DNA of 44,014 nucleotides, taken from an uncultured Pseudomonadota bacterium (GTDB lineage Bacteria; Myxococcota_A; UBA796; SXON01). The DNA lies in NCBI GenBank assembly GCA_903921785.1, contig CAIXRH010000251.1, positions 1-44,014 on the forward strand. Reading direction: 5' to 3'. Below are positions 1 through 8,449 of the stretch, piece after piece; positions within the stretch are counted from its first letter, which is position 1, and each line of letters begins with the position of its first letter. Under the pieces are notes generated by a model, which ran no database searches, was not told the origin of the DNA, and saw only the letters and a list, made by a program, of their open reading frames with translations. Made by a program: the position numbers and the translations under genes.

Positions 1-1877
1 ACCGCGCCGTTGACCGCGCCGTTGACCTTGTTGGCCACGTCGCCGACGGCGCCCTGCGCCGCGCCCGCGAGCGCTCCGCCGAGCGGACCCGCCCCGCCGA
101 GCGCCTGTCCGATCGCCCCGTTCACTGCGCCCGTGGCCTGGCCGACCGCGCCGTTGACCGCGCCCGTGACCTGCCCGGCCACCCCGTTGACCGCGCCGGT
201 GACCTGGTTCGCCACGTCCCCGACCGCGCCCTGCGCGGCGCCGGCGGCGCCGGTGAGGGCGCCTTGTGCCGCCTTCACGCCTTCGGTGACCGGTGCGATG
301 GCGCCGCCGACGACCTCCTGGGCTGTTTCGGCCGCGCCGTTCACGGCGTTCGTAGCCTGACCCAGCGCACCGTTGAGCGCGCCGGTGGCCTGGCCGAGGG
401 CCCCGTTGACCTGACCGACGACGCCATTGACCGCGCCGTTGACCTCGCCGACCGCACCGGTGACCTCGCCGACCGCGCCGTTGACCGCGCCAACCGCCTC
501 GCCCAGGGACCCTGCCGCCCTCTTCGCCAGCTCACCCGCGGCTTTCCCGCCGGGCATCAGTCCGTCGTGTGCGCCCTCGCCGAGGACGGCCGTCACGGCC
601 TGACCGGCGAGCCCGGCGGCGACCTCCTGCGCGAACTGTTGGGCCAAGGCCTCCATCTCGTCGGCGGGACCGCCCTTGGTGTGCTCGCGGCCCCCACGGG
701 GAGCCGGGCCGCCAGGACCGCCGCGGCGCTCGAGGACGGCACGAGCGAGGTCCCGCGCGCTCTCCGCGACGTCGGGGCCGGCGCCGCCGCGGGTCTCCTT
801 CGCGTCCCGCCCGCGCACCTCGTCGTGGGGGCCGGTCTCGGTGGCCGCCGCGATGCCGGCCTTCACCAGGTCGACCCCGGCTTCCGTGAGCGCGCGCTTG
901 AGCGGACGGGGCAGGCCGCCGTCGGGACCCATCGGGAAGCCGCCGGGGACCTGTCCGGGGCGGGGGGCGCCGAACGAGAGGCGGGAGACGGCGCCTTCCG
1001 CGGCCGGAGCGGAGCTCTCGATCCCCGATTCGGCGTGTCCGGCCTCGGCGGATGCGGCCTCCGTCGTGCCGAGCCCCCCGCTCACCAGCTCCCCGGCCAC
1101 CCGCTCCGCCTCGACCTCGTGCGGATCGCTCGGGCTCGACACGTCCATCCCGTCGCCGCCGGCGGAGCGGGTCGGGAGCCGGCCCTCGTCCTTCTGGACG
1201 ATGTGCTGGAGCTCGTGGGCGAGCAGGTGCTGGCCCTCGTGGGTGTCGGGCGAGAACTCGCCGCCGCCGAAGAAGATGTGGTCGCCGACGGCGAAGGCGT
1301 GCGCGTTGAGCGCCTCAGCGGCGCGCGCCTCGGCCCCGCCGACGTGGATGCGCACGTTGCGGAAGTCGTGCCCGAAGGCGGTCTCCATCTTGGACCGCAG
1401 CGCGGTCGGGAGCGGGGAGCCGCCGCCCTGCCCGAGGATGCCCAGCCGCGGATCGTTCGCTTCGGGCAACACTTCGCCCTCGGCGCGGCGGGCCACCGAC
1501 TCGCTGGGCGCGGGCATGCCTTCGGCAGAGGCCTCGCCCATGCCCGCCCCGTCCGCGCCGCCGGCCATGAGCTCGTTGAGAAAGCTGTTCGCCAGGAGCG
1601 ACGTGACATCTCCCGCCACGTGGACGCCCGCGGCGCCGAGCGCCATCGCGTCGCCGAGGACGCCGGCCACGCCACCGCCGCGCCCGGAGAGCGCACTCTG
1701 CACGACGTCGTTGCCGAGCGTGCCCTGCGCGGAGGCGACGAAGGCGGCCTGCGGCGTGGCCTTCGGCTTGTCGACAACCCGGCTCTCAACCTCCTCGGCC
1801 TCGACTTCGTGGAAGCCATGGTTGATCGGGCGATCCTGATCCTTCCGGAGGGAGAGGGTCTTGCCGGTGCCTTCCAT
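1..1877 (-). CDS. DUF4157 (HExxH) protein with long Gly/Ala/Val repeat tail, 3' partial
   Basis: The reading frame is open from an ATG at 1877 to the left edge, about 625 residues, with no stop seen. AGGAG lies 8 bases before the ATG. Residues about 165-230 match the DUF4157 pattern: HDFRNVRIH, then a segment ending LLAHELQHIVQ with the HExxH metallopeptidase-like motif at 221-225. DUF4157 proteins are known as cargo or toxin-associated proteins of extracellular contractile injection systems (eCIS) and also occur alone. From about residue 500 the protein is built of seven-residue units such as GAVNGAV and GQVTGAV, mostly small and hydrophobic residues with an amphipathic look. A block like AAQGAVGDVAN occurs twice. 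No signal peptide is visible. The substrate, and whether HExxH is catalytic, cannot be told. The DUF4157 call is firm; the eCIS link is inference, because no tail genes are in view. Confidence 0.85.
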   Translation of the reverse strand, partial: MEGTGKTLSLRKDQDRPINHGFHEVEAEEVESRVVDKPKATPQAAFVASAQGTLGNDVVQSALSGRGGGVAGVLGDAMALGAAGVHVAGDVTSLLANSFLNELMAGGADGAGMGEASAEGMPAPSESVARRAEGEVLPEANDPRLGILGQGGGSPLPTALRSKMETAFGHDFRNVRIHVGGAEARAAEALNAHAFAVGDHIFFGGGEFSPDTHEGQHLLAHELQHIVQKDEGRLPTRSAGGDGMDVSSPSDPHEVEAERVAGELVSGGLGTTEAASAEAGHAESGIESSAPAAEGAVSRLSFGAPRPGQVPGGFPMGPDGGLPRPLKRALTEAGVDLVKAGIAAATETGPHDEVRGRDAKETRGGAGPDVAESARDLARAVLERRGGPGGPAPRGGREHTKGGPADEMEALAQQFAQEVAAGLAGQAVTAVLGEGAHDGLMPGGKAAGELAKRAAGSLGEAVGAVNGAVGEVTGAVGEVNGAVNGVVGQVNGALGQATGALNGALGQATNAVNGAAETAQEVVGGAIAPVTEGVKAAQGALTGAAGAAQGAVGDVANQVTGAVNGVAGQVTGAVNGAVGQATGAVNGAIGQALGGAGPLGGALAGAAQGAVGDVANKVNGAVNGA

Positions 1878-2175
1878 GCTCGGGACTCCTGGACGCGTAG
1901 TGGGATCATCGCACGGCGGCCGGGCTCCGTCGAGGGCGATCCCGATGATCGTGGTCGCCTCGTATCAAGCACCTTTTCGCGCGGATTCGGGGTGCGTCGC
2001 CGGGCGCGCGGCTCCGGGTTCCGACGGGAGCGGGTAGAGCCGTGGATCGCGGCCCGGTTTCTGGTGGTCATGGAGGTGTACTCTTGACAGGCTGGTCTCC
2101 AGGCGCCCGACCGGTGGGTTTCCCCGCTGGCCGCGCGTCGGGATACACTTTGTCGCCACGGTGGCTGGAGTGGCC

Positions 2176-2430
2176 ATGACCGGTTCGAATCATCGAGTCG
2201 TGTTCGTTGCGGCGGTCGCGCGCGCGCTGGCGGCCGGCGTGTGGCTGCGGGCGGCTCCGACGCGCACCCCGTCGGCCGTCAGCGTGGGCCCGCTGACGAC
2301 GGTGCCCACCGGGGGCCCGGGGGGTGGGCCGGAGGTCACGCGCGACCTGGCCGAGACCGAGGCCGAGACCGAGGCCTGCAACCGGCGCAGCTACGCCTCG
2401 CCCTACGCCCCGCTCTGCGCCTCGCCCTGA
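2176..2430 (+). CDS. small putative membrane or secreted protein, unknown
   Basis: An 84-residue frame starts at an ATG with GGAG five bases upstream, and codon third positions are almost all G or C as in true genes here. Residues about 8-26 form a hydrophobic segment (VVFVAAVARALAAGVWL) that could be a signal anchor. The rest is Pro/Gly/Thr-rich, then acidic (AETEAETEA), with a short Cys-containing tail. I recognise no family. It is divergent from the DUF4157 gene and lies just before the CotH gene. A GTG at 2161 is an alternative start, but the ribosome site favours 2176. It could be a chance frame; confidence is moderate. Confidence 0.45.
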   Translation: MTGSNHRVVFVAAVARALAAGVWLRAAPTRTPSAVSVGPLTTVPTGGPGGGPEVTRDLAETEAETEACNRRSYASPYAPLCASP

Positions 2431-2477
2431 AGCTTCTCTCCGATGCCCCGACCACGTCCGCCGGTTAGCCACGTTGT

Positions 2478-3773
2478 ATGCTCTTCACAGCCCTTTTCGC
2501 CGCGTGCACCTCCGCTGGCGACGGCAGCGGCGGCGTCAACGCGGGCGGCGCCAACTCCGGCGGCACCGAGAGCGGGGACACGGGCTCCTTCGTCCCGGGT
2601 CCCGCCACGGACGCCGTCTGGGATGGCGACTACCTGCCCGTGTACCGGGTCACCTTCCCGACCGACGACTGGGCGGCGCAGCTCGAGGCGATCCTCCCGG
2701 CGGACCAATGCGCGGATCGCGACTACCTCGAGGCGTCGGTGGCCTACGAGAACCCGGAGTCCGGGGAGACCGAGTCCTACCCCCGCGTGGGCGTCCGGTA
2801 CCGGGGGCACTCGTCGTTGCGGGAGGGTCAGCGCTTCGGGTTCAAGCTCTCGTTCAACGAGTACGATTCGGCGGAGGAGTTCCACGACCTCCACAACGTG
2901 AATCTCATGGGCACCGAGGGCGACTTCTCGCTGATGCGCGAGCGGCTCGCCCAGGACATCGAGCGCGAGCTCGGGGTGCCCGCCCCTCGGGTGAACCACG
3001 TACAGCTCTACGTCAATGACGTGTACCAGGGCGTCTTCCCGTTCCCGGAAGAGCAGGACGACGACCCCTACCTCGACCACCACTTCGCGGAGCAGACCGG
3101 CGGGCTGTACAAGGTCGACGGATACTGCGGCGGTGTCGCGGACTTCGAAGATCATGGAAGCGATCCCGAGAAGTACGTAGATCGGTATGAGCCGAAGGCC
3201 GACACGACCACGGCGCAGCTCCAGGCCGACCTCTTCCCGCTCTTCGCGTGCGCCGCGGGGTCGGATTCGGCGCTGGCGACCTGCCTTCCCACCCTGGTGG
3301 ACGTGCCAGAGTGGCTCACGGAGATCGCCATCGATGTGGTGCTCCCCGATGTGGACGGCCTGGCTGGTGTCGGCCAGAACTTCATGATGTACCGGAACCC
3401 CACCACCGGCCTGCTCGTGGTCTACCCTTGGGACAAGGACCAGTCGTTCTCGGTCTCCAACGCCGCATCGCGGAGCATCTGGGACCTTCACCCGGCGTGG
3501 GGGACGCCTCCCGAGCTCACCGCGCGACTGCGCACCGTCTGGAAGGACGACTACTGCGCCGAGGTGCTCCGGGTGGCCGCGCTCACCACCCCCGGCGCGA
3601 TGGCGTCCCGCGCCGAGGTGCTCCGCACGATCCTCGCGGGGCCGATGGCCGACGACCCGTGGTACCCCGCGAACGATCATACGTGGAAGTACGATGTGAA
3701 GGCGCTGGTGGACGACTTCAGCGACCACCACGACGAGGTGGTGGCGGAGGCCACCGCCTGCACGCCCCCTTAG
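2478..3773 (+). CDS. CotH kinase family lipoprotein
   Basis: The 431-residue product is CotH-like: VGVRYRGHSS near residue 115, then a body with NVNLMGTEGDFSLMRERLAQ, and YPWDKDQSF at 316-324, where W318, D319 and D321 match the metal-binding end of the CotH protein-kinase fold. CotH in Bacillus phosphorylates spore-coat proteins; bacterial secreted homologues are poorly known. The N-terminus MLFTALFAAC gives a lipobox-like Cys at position 10 after an unusually short signal sequence with no positive residue. An in-frame stop at 2466 excludes a longer start. A Gly/Ser/Thr-rich linker follows the Cys. The product probably sits on the outer face of a membrane. No clear ribosome site is visible. 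The family call is firm, the substrate unknown. Confidence 0.88.
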   Translation: MLFTALFAACTSAGDGSGGVNAGGANSGGTESGDTGSFVPGPATDAVWDGDYLPVYRVTFPTDDWAAQLEAILPADQCADRDYLEASVAYENPESGETESYPRVGVRYRGHSSLREGQRFGFKLSFNEYDSAEEFHDLHNVNLMGTEGDFSLMRERLAQDIERELGVPAPRVNHVQLYVNDVYQGVFPFPEEQDDDPYLDHHFAEQTGGLYKVDGYCGGVADFEDHGSDPEKYVDRYEPKADTTTAQLQADLFPLFACAAGSDSALATCLPTLVDVPEWLTEIAIDVVLPDVDGLAGVGQNFMMYRNPTTGLLVVYPWDKDQSFSVSNAASRSIWDLHPAWGTPPELTARLRTVWKDDYCAEVLRVAALTTPGAMASRAEVLRTILAGPMADDPWYPANDHTWKYDVKALVDDFSDHHDEVVAEATACTPP

Positions 3774-3786
3774 CCGGCCGGAGTTT

Positions 3787-4053
3787 CTAGTAGCTCCAGA
3801 CCTCTTCGTCGTAACACTCGCCGTCGGCGATGTTCGAACATTCGGCGTTGTAGACACAAGTGAGCTCGTCGTCGAACGCCTGGCGCTTCACGGTGTCCGT
3901 CCAGGTGGCGTAGAGCGTCTGCTGGGCGGTGCAGGACTCGCTGCACTCATCTGCGGACATCCGCTCGGTGCCCTCGTTCTCGCACTCGACGAGCTTGGAA
4001 CACACTTCGTCGCAGGTCGGCGTACAGCCGAGGAAGGCCAGGAGCAGGATCAC
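3787..4053 (-). CDS. small Cys-rich lipoprotein
   Basis: I place the start at GTG 4053, seven bases after the stop of the upstream gene, with AGGA in good position. This gives 88 residues: a short hydrophobic leader ending FLGC (lipobox Cys at 10), then CDEVCSKLVECE, CSESC and two later Cys. The spacing resembles that of the gene just upstream, so the two look like diverged tandem paralogues in one short operon. An upstream extension to 4119 would overlap the neighbour in another frame and break the signal peptide. Eight Cys remain after the lipidated one, suggesting a disulfide-stabilised periplasmic or surface domain. Function unknown. Confidence 0.75.
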   Translation of the reverse strand: MILLLAFLGCTPTCDEVCSKLVECENEGTERMSADECSESCTAQQTLYATWTDTVKRQAFDDELTCVYNAECSNIADGECYDEEVWSY

Positions 4054-4060
4054 GTACTTC

Positions 4061-4402
4061 CTAGTAATGGGGCTGACAGAAGCCCTTCTTGACGTTGTCG
4101 CAGGAAGTGGCCTGGACACAGTCCATCCACAGGGCCGCCTGCTTCTCGTTGGCGATGCCCACCGTGGTGTCGGTGTTCGCGTTCGGGTCGTAGGTGCCGA
4201 CGGGGCCGGTGTTGGTCATCGCGCCGTCGCATTCCTGCTCGCACTCGATCACCAGCCGGTTCGCGCCTTCCGCCCCCTCGTAGTCGGGGACGTTGATGTT
4301 GCACTCGTCCTCGCCGTCCCCGTAGAGTCGCTCGCAAGAGGAGCGGCAGCTGGGGCCACAGCCCATCAGGGAACCGAGGAGAGCAACCACCAGGACGAGC
4401 AT
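4061..4402 (-). CDS. small Cys-rich lipoprotein, paralogue of its neighbour
   Basis: A 113-residue product with a clear lipoprotein signal: hydrophobic residues 2-13, then SLMGC with the lipobox Cys at 15. The mature part begins with GPSCRSSCERLYG and later holds ECEQECDGA, MDCVQATSC and a final FC. Pairs of CxxxC or CxxxxxC suggest a small all-helical disulfide domain of a type often seen in myxobacterial lipoproteins of unknown role. It is transcribed away from the glycosyltransferase at 4451 and probably shares an mRNA with the gene at 3787-4053. No catalytic motif is visible. Confidence 0.8.
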   Translation of the reverse strand: MLVLVVALLGSLMGCGPSCRSSCERLYGDGEDECNINVPDYEGAEGANRLVIECEQECDGAMTNTGPVGTYDPNANTDTTVGIANEKQAALWMDCVQATSCDNVKKGFCQPHY

Positions 4403-4450
4403 AGAGCCTCCGAAGGCCCCCCAGGGTAGTCGGGCGGACGGCCCCGGTCA

Positions 4451-5575
4451 ATGCGCGTCCTGCACGTCACCCCCTGCTTCCCGCCCACGTGGGCGTACGG
4501 CGGCATCCCGCGGGTGGTGCACGCCCTCGCGCGGAGTCAGGTGGCCTTGGGTGTCGACGTGCGGGTGTGGACAACTGACGCCTTTGACGGGGATCATCGG
4601 GCGAACGTGCCGGACGCGCGTGACGAGGCGGGGATCGACGTGCGCGTGAGCCGGCTTGTCAGCAATCGACTCGCCTGGACGCACCAGCTGTACTTGCCGG
4701 TTGGGCGTCCGCCGCTCGAAGATGTCGACCTGGTGCACCTCCACAGCCACCGCCACCTCCTGAACTGGTCGGCGTTCCGCGCGGCGAGGGTCCGGAAGAT
4801 CCCGGTGGTCTTCACCCCCAACGGCACCGCCCCGCGGCTCGAACGCAAGGTGATCGTCAAGCGCGCGTGGGACGCCCTGTTCGATGGCGAGGTACCGGCG
4901 CGCGCCGATCGGGTGGTCGCCGTGTCGAAGGCGGAGGTCCGGCAACTGCTCGGGCTGGGCGTCCGGGCGGAGCGCATCGTACGCATCCCGAACCCGCTGC
5001 ACCTCGAAGAGTTCGCGGAGCTGCCTCCGCGGGGCACGTTCCGCGCCGCCCACGGGCTCGGTGCGGCCCCGATCGTGGCCTACCTCGGGCAAATCACCCC
5101 TCGAAAGGGCGTGGAGCGGCTCGTGGCGGCGTTCGCGGGCGGGCTCGACGGCGCGCGGCTCGTCGTCGCGGGCTCCCCCCGCGGGATGGTCCTTCCGCAC
5201 GCCCCCGAGGTCTACTTTCCGGGGACGCTGGAGGGGCCGGACCGCCTCGCGCTCCTGGTCGATGCCGACGTGCTGGTCTACCCCTCCACGGATGAGATCT
5301 TTGGCCTCGTCCCTATGGAAGGCCTCCTCTGCGGCGCCCCTGTCGTCGTGGGCGGCGACTGCGGCTGCGGCGAGCTCATCCACGAGGCGTCGGCGGGGCT
5401 GCTCACCCACGGCGCGGACCCGGCGGAGCTCCGCGGGCACATCCGCGCGCTCCTCGCCGATCGCGCCGCCGCGGAGGGGATGGTCGCTCGCGGGCGGCGG
5501 TACATCGAGGCCCACCTCCGTCCCGAGCGCGTGGCCGCCGACCACCTCGCGTTGTACGAGGACCTCCTCCGATGA
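4451..5575 (+). CDS. glycosyltransferase family 4
   Basis: The 374-residue protein has the two-Rossmann GT-B layout of family GT4. The N-terminal half opens MRVLHVTPCFPPTWAYGG with the acceptor-side glycine loop and contains VVFTPNGT and RIPNPL. The C-terminal half has VAYLGQITPRKGVERLV and the retaining EX7E motif (E282 and E290 in DEIFGLVPMEG), which holds the sugar-nucleotide donor. There is no signal or membrane segment, so it acts in the cytoplasm. Its stop overlaps the start of the next gene by four bases (ATGA), tying it to a membrane protein that may use or move glycans or glycolipids. Donor and acceptor cannot be read from the sequence. Confidence 0.92.
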   Translation: MRVLHVTPCFPPTWAYGGIPRVVHALARSQVALGVDVRVWTTDAFDGDHRANVPDARDEAGIDVRVSRLVSNRLAWTHQLYLPVGRPPLEDVDLVHLHSHRHLLNWSAFRAARVRKIPVVFTPNGTAPRLERKVIVKRAWDALFDGEVPARADRVVAVSKAEVRQLLGLGVRAERIVRIPNPLHLEEFAELPPRGTFRAAHGLGAAPIVAYLGQITPRKGVERLVAAFAGGLDGARLVVAGSPRGMVLPHAPEVYFPGTLEGPDRLALLVDADVLVYPSTDEIFGLVPMEGLLCGAPVVVGGDCGCGELIHEASAGLLTHGADPAELRGHIRALLADRAAAEGMVARGRRYIEAHLRPERVAADHLALYEDLLR

Positions 5576-7167
5576 AGCGCGCCGCTCCGTTCCTGCTCGT
5601 CCTGGCCGTCGTCCTGGTCTACGCGAACAGCTGGGCCGCGCCGTTCACATACGACGACAAGATCGAGGTGGTCGGCAACCCGGCCATCCGGGACCTCGGC
5701 AACCCTCTGGCCATCGTCTTGGCCAACCCCGCCCGGGTCCTGGTCCTGGCCACGTACGCGTTGAACTGGGCGATGGGCGGCTTCGATCCTCGGGGCTACC
5801 ACGCCTTTTCCATCGCGCTGCACGCGCTCAACGCCACCCTCGCCCTCGGGCTCGCGCGCCGAGTGGTTTCGCCGACGCGCGCGCTCCTTGCGGCTTCGAT
5901 CTGGGCACTCCACCCGTTGGCGACGGAGGGCGTCAGCTACATCACCGGGCGCTCCGACGCTTTGGTGGCCACGTGGTTCTTCGCCGCCACGATCCTCTGG
6001 ATCGACGACAGTCGAACCGCCGACCTCCGCAAGCGCCTTGGCGCTTTTGCGTGTGCAGCGCTGGCCCTGGTGACCAAGGAGACGGCGGTAGTGCTCCCGC
6101 TGGTGCTCCTGGCGGCGGACGTCTTCCTCGTGGCCGGGGGGCGGTGGAAGCTGGTGGAACCGAAGCGGTATGCGCCGCTGCTGGTGCTCCTGCTCGGGGC
6201 GGGCGGGGCGCGCCTCGCGATCGCCGGCTGGCCGGTCCCTGAAGTTCCCCGCCCCCTCGACGTGCACGTGGTGGCGCAGGGCGAAGCGTGGGCTCGTTAC
6301 CTCCAGCTCTGGCTGGTGCCGTGGGGCCAGTCGATCCTCCAGGCGATGCCCGCGACGATGTCCGTGGTCGGCGCGGTCGCGCTGCTGGCGTTCTTCGGCG
6401 CGGCCGTCCTCGCGGTTCGGAAGGGCGGCGTCCCCGCATTTTCGGCGGCGGTGTGGGCGCTGCCGCTGCTGGTCACCAGCGCGTTCGTGCTCAAGGAGAC
6501 GATGGCGGAGCACCGGGCCTACTTCGCCGGCTTCGGGCTCTGCCTCTTCGTCGCCTCCCGCCTGCCGGAGCGGCGGTGGGTCTTCATGATCCCGCTGGTC
6601 CTCGGCGCGCTCACCGTGCGGCGGAACCTCGCTTGGGCAGACGAACCCACGCTCTGGGGTGGCGCCGCTGCCCGCTGGCCGGGCAGCGCAGACGCGGCCT
6701 ACGGCTACGGAAAGTCGCTCCGCGAAGCCCGGCGGTACCCCGAGGCGGTCGAGGGGCTCAAGCGCGTCCTCGAGCTCGACCCGACGCGCATCGAGGCGCT
6801 CGACGAGCTGGGCATCGCGTACGCCGAGCAGCACCAGTTCGACGACGCACGGCATGCCTGGGAGGAGGCCCTGAAGGTCGCGCCCGGCCACTGTGCGGCG
6901 CTCAACGACCTCGCGGCACTCCAGCTCACCCAGGGGGACAAGGACGGCGCGATGCGCGGCTTCGAAGGCACGCTCCGCGCCTGTCCGGATGACCCGCTCG
7001 CGCACTTCCACCTCGGGGAGTTGCTGACAGGCGCCCACCAGGAGGAGCGCGCCATCCCGCACCTCCAGGCGTACCTCGCCGCCGATCCCACGGGCGCCTA
7101 CCGCCCGGACGCGGAGGCGCTCCTCCGCAAGATGGGCGCACCGACTACAGCAGTTGGCGGGCCTTGA
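5572..7167 (+). CDS. TMTC-like multispanning membrane protein with C-terminal TPR repeats
   Basis: The 531-residue protein starts with a hydrophobic helix and then FTYDDK (D28, D29), a first-loop acidic pair like that of GT-C glycosyltransferases. HPLATEGVSYITGRSDAL near residue 110-125 is a hallmark of bacterial and eukaryotic TMTC-type proteins (transmembrane plus TPR, GT105 in animals). About ten membrane segments fill residues 5-345. From about 375 to 525 there are four TPR-like helical pairs. By family it may be an O-glycosyltransferase using a lipid-linked sugar, with the TPR part outside the membrane. Its 3' end overlaps the convergent DUF58 gene by 23 bases. The donor is unknown and many bacterial members are uncharacterised. 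Confidence 0.82.
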   Translation: MKRAAPFLLVLAVVLVYANSWAAPFTYDDKIEVVGNPAIRDLGNPLAIVLANPARVLVLATYALNWAMGGFDPRGYHAFSIALHALNATLALGLARRVVSPTRALLAASIWALHPLATEGVSYITGRSDALVATWFFAATILWIDDSRTADLRKRLGAFACAALALVTKETAVVLPLVLLAADVFLVAGGRWKLVEPKRYAPLLVLLLGAGGARLAIAGWPVPEVPRPLDVHVVAQGEAWARYLQLWLVPWGQSILQAMPATMSVVGAVALLAFFGAAVLAVRKGGVPAFSAAVWALPLLVTSAFVLKETMAEHRAYFAGFGLCLFVASRLPERRWVFMIPLVLGALTVRRNLAWADEPTLWGGAAARWPGSADAAYGYGKSLREARRYPEAVEGLKRVLELDPTRIEALDELGIAYAEQHQFDDARHAWEEALKVAPGHCAALNDLAALQLTQGDKDGAMRGFEGTLRACPDDPLAHFHLGELLTGAHQEERAIPHLQAYLAADPTGAYRPDAEALLRKMGAPTTAVGGP

Positions 7168-8449
7168 CGTCGAGGTAGTGGCTCAGGAGCGTGGGCGTCA
7201 CCTCATGCGGGAGCGCGTCGATCACGTGCACGCCGCGGGCGCGGGCGTCGTCGAGGACGCGGCGGCGCCACCCGAGGAATTCGGCGGCGGCGCCGCGGGG
7301 CCAGGCGGCGTCCGGATCGCCGTCACTCGGGGTCTCGGCGAGGGCCTCCACCCCAGGGTCGCGCAGGCACACCCAGACCACGAGGTGGCGGGAGACGGTG
7401 GGGAGGAGCTGGCGGATCAACGTGGCGGTGCCGTCGTCGACCACCGAGCTGAACAGGACGACGAGGGACCGGGCGCGGACGTACAGGCGGAGCGCCGCGA
7501 ACGCCTCCCGGAAGTCCGGCTCCTCCATCGAGGGAAACAGCCCGCACGCCGTGCGCAGGAGCGTCGTGCGCGCCCGCGGACCGGACTCGGGGCGCAGGAG
7601 CGCCCGCACCCGGCCGCTGAAGGCCACGAGGCCGACCCGGTCCTTTTGGCGGAGCGCGACGTGGCCGGTGAGCAGCAGGGCGTCCAGCGCCCAGTCGGCG
7701 GCGGAGCGCCCCTCGAAGCTGGCGGTCATGGTGCGGCCGAGGTCGAGGAGGAAGACGACGTTCTGGTTCGTGGCGTGGCGGAGCTGGCGGACGATCGGAG
7801 ACCGAGCGCGCGCCGTCGCCTTCCAGTCGACCAGCCGGTACTCGTCGCCACGGGCCCAGGGGCGGAGGCGCTCGAACTCGGCGAGGGTGCCGGGCCGTGG
7901 GACCACGTGGAGGAGCAGCGCCTGTCGGCCCGCCCGGGCGAGCAGATCGTACTGGGTGAGCGCCTTGATGTCCGGCCACACCTGCACCGGATCCGCTGCC
8001 GACACGTCGAGCTGGCGCATCCACAGCCCCAGGGGGGAGCGGACGCGGAGGTGGTGCGCGCCGAGGGTGTAGGTGCCGCGGGTGCGGGCGGTGAGCCGGT
8101 AGCGGAGCTCGCCCCGGCCCCCGAGCCGCGCCGCGAGCGGGAGCCCCTCGGGTTCGGCGCCGTCAAAGAGGGTCTGGTGCAGCTCCACCCGCCTCGTTCG
8201 CCGCCACGAGGGGGTGAGCGTGACCACCACCTCTTCGACCCGATTGACCGACCACACCGCGCGGGTCTTCCGGGTTGCGGTGAAGCGCAAGCCGAACAGC
8301 CCCAGCGCGTCGACGAGGGCCAACGCCGCGATGCCCCCGTCGACGGCGAGCGCCGTGGCCCGGAGCGGCGCCACGAGCACGCCGAGCAGGGCGACGCCCA
8401 GCGGCAGGAGCGTGAGCAGCACCAGGGTCCGGGTGGGGACGAGCTTCAC
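7145..8449 (-). CDS. DUF58 protein of a MoxR operon
   Basis: A 434-residue protein starting at GTG 8449, overlapping the MoxR stop by four bases. Two membrane helices lie at residues 8-50, followed by a beta-rich stretch, then the DUF58 signature RPWARGDEYRLVDWKATAR near residue 220 and a von Willebrand A-like domain starting VVFLLDLGRTM. The usual DxSxS metal site reads DLGRT, so metal binding may be altered. DUF58 proteins pair with MoxR AAA+ ATPases and act at the membrane in assembly or stress pathways. It is the last gene of the long minus-strand operon. Confidence 0.93.
   Translation of the reverse strand: MKLVPTRTLVLLTLLPLGVALLGVLVAPLRATALAVDGGIAALALVDALGLFGLRFTATRKTRAVWSVNRVEEVVVTLTPSWRRTRRVELHQTLFDGAEPEGLPLAARLGGRGELRYRLTARTRGTYTLGAHHLRVRSPLGLWMRQLDVSAADPVQVWPDIKALTQYDLLARAGRQALLLHVVPRPGTLAEFERLRPWARGDEYRLVDWKATARARSPIVRQLRHATNQNVVFLLDLGRTMTASFEGRSAADWALDALLLTGHVALRQKDRVGLVAFSGRVRALLRPESGPRARTTLLRTACGLFPSMEEPDFREAFAALRLYVRARSLVVLFSSVVDDGTATLIRQLLPTVSRHLVVWVCLRDPGVEALAETPSDGDPDAAWPRGAAAEFLGWRRRVLDDARARGVHVIDALPHEVTPTLLSHYLDVKARQLL

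Noticed and set aside
10-360. Pro/Ala/Thr-rich plus-strand frame at the left edge
   Set aside because: It is the antisense of the seven-residue repeat tail; its regularity comes from the repeat itself.
1-500. Possible CRISPR or satellite array because of the short recurring GTTGACCGCGCC units
   Set aside because: Units are in frame with the DUF4157 protein, have no unique spacers, and vary like codons.
264-2087. Long plus-strand frame opposite the DUF4157 gene
   Set aside because: Its composition (Arg/Gly/Ala-rich, no motif) is that of the complementary strand of a GC-rich gene; the minus strand has the HExxH motif and a ribosome site.
2403-3857. Minus-strand frame over the CotH gene
   Set aside because: No domain, and the CotH motifs on the plus strand are clear.
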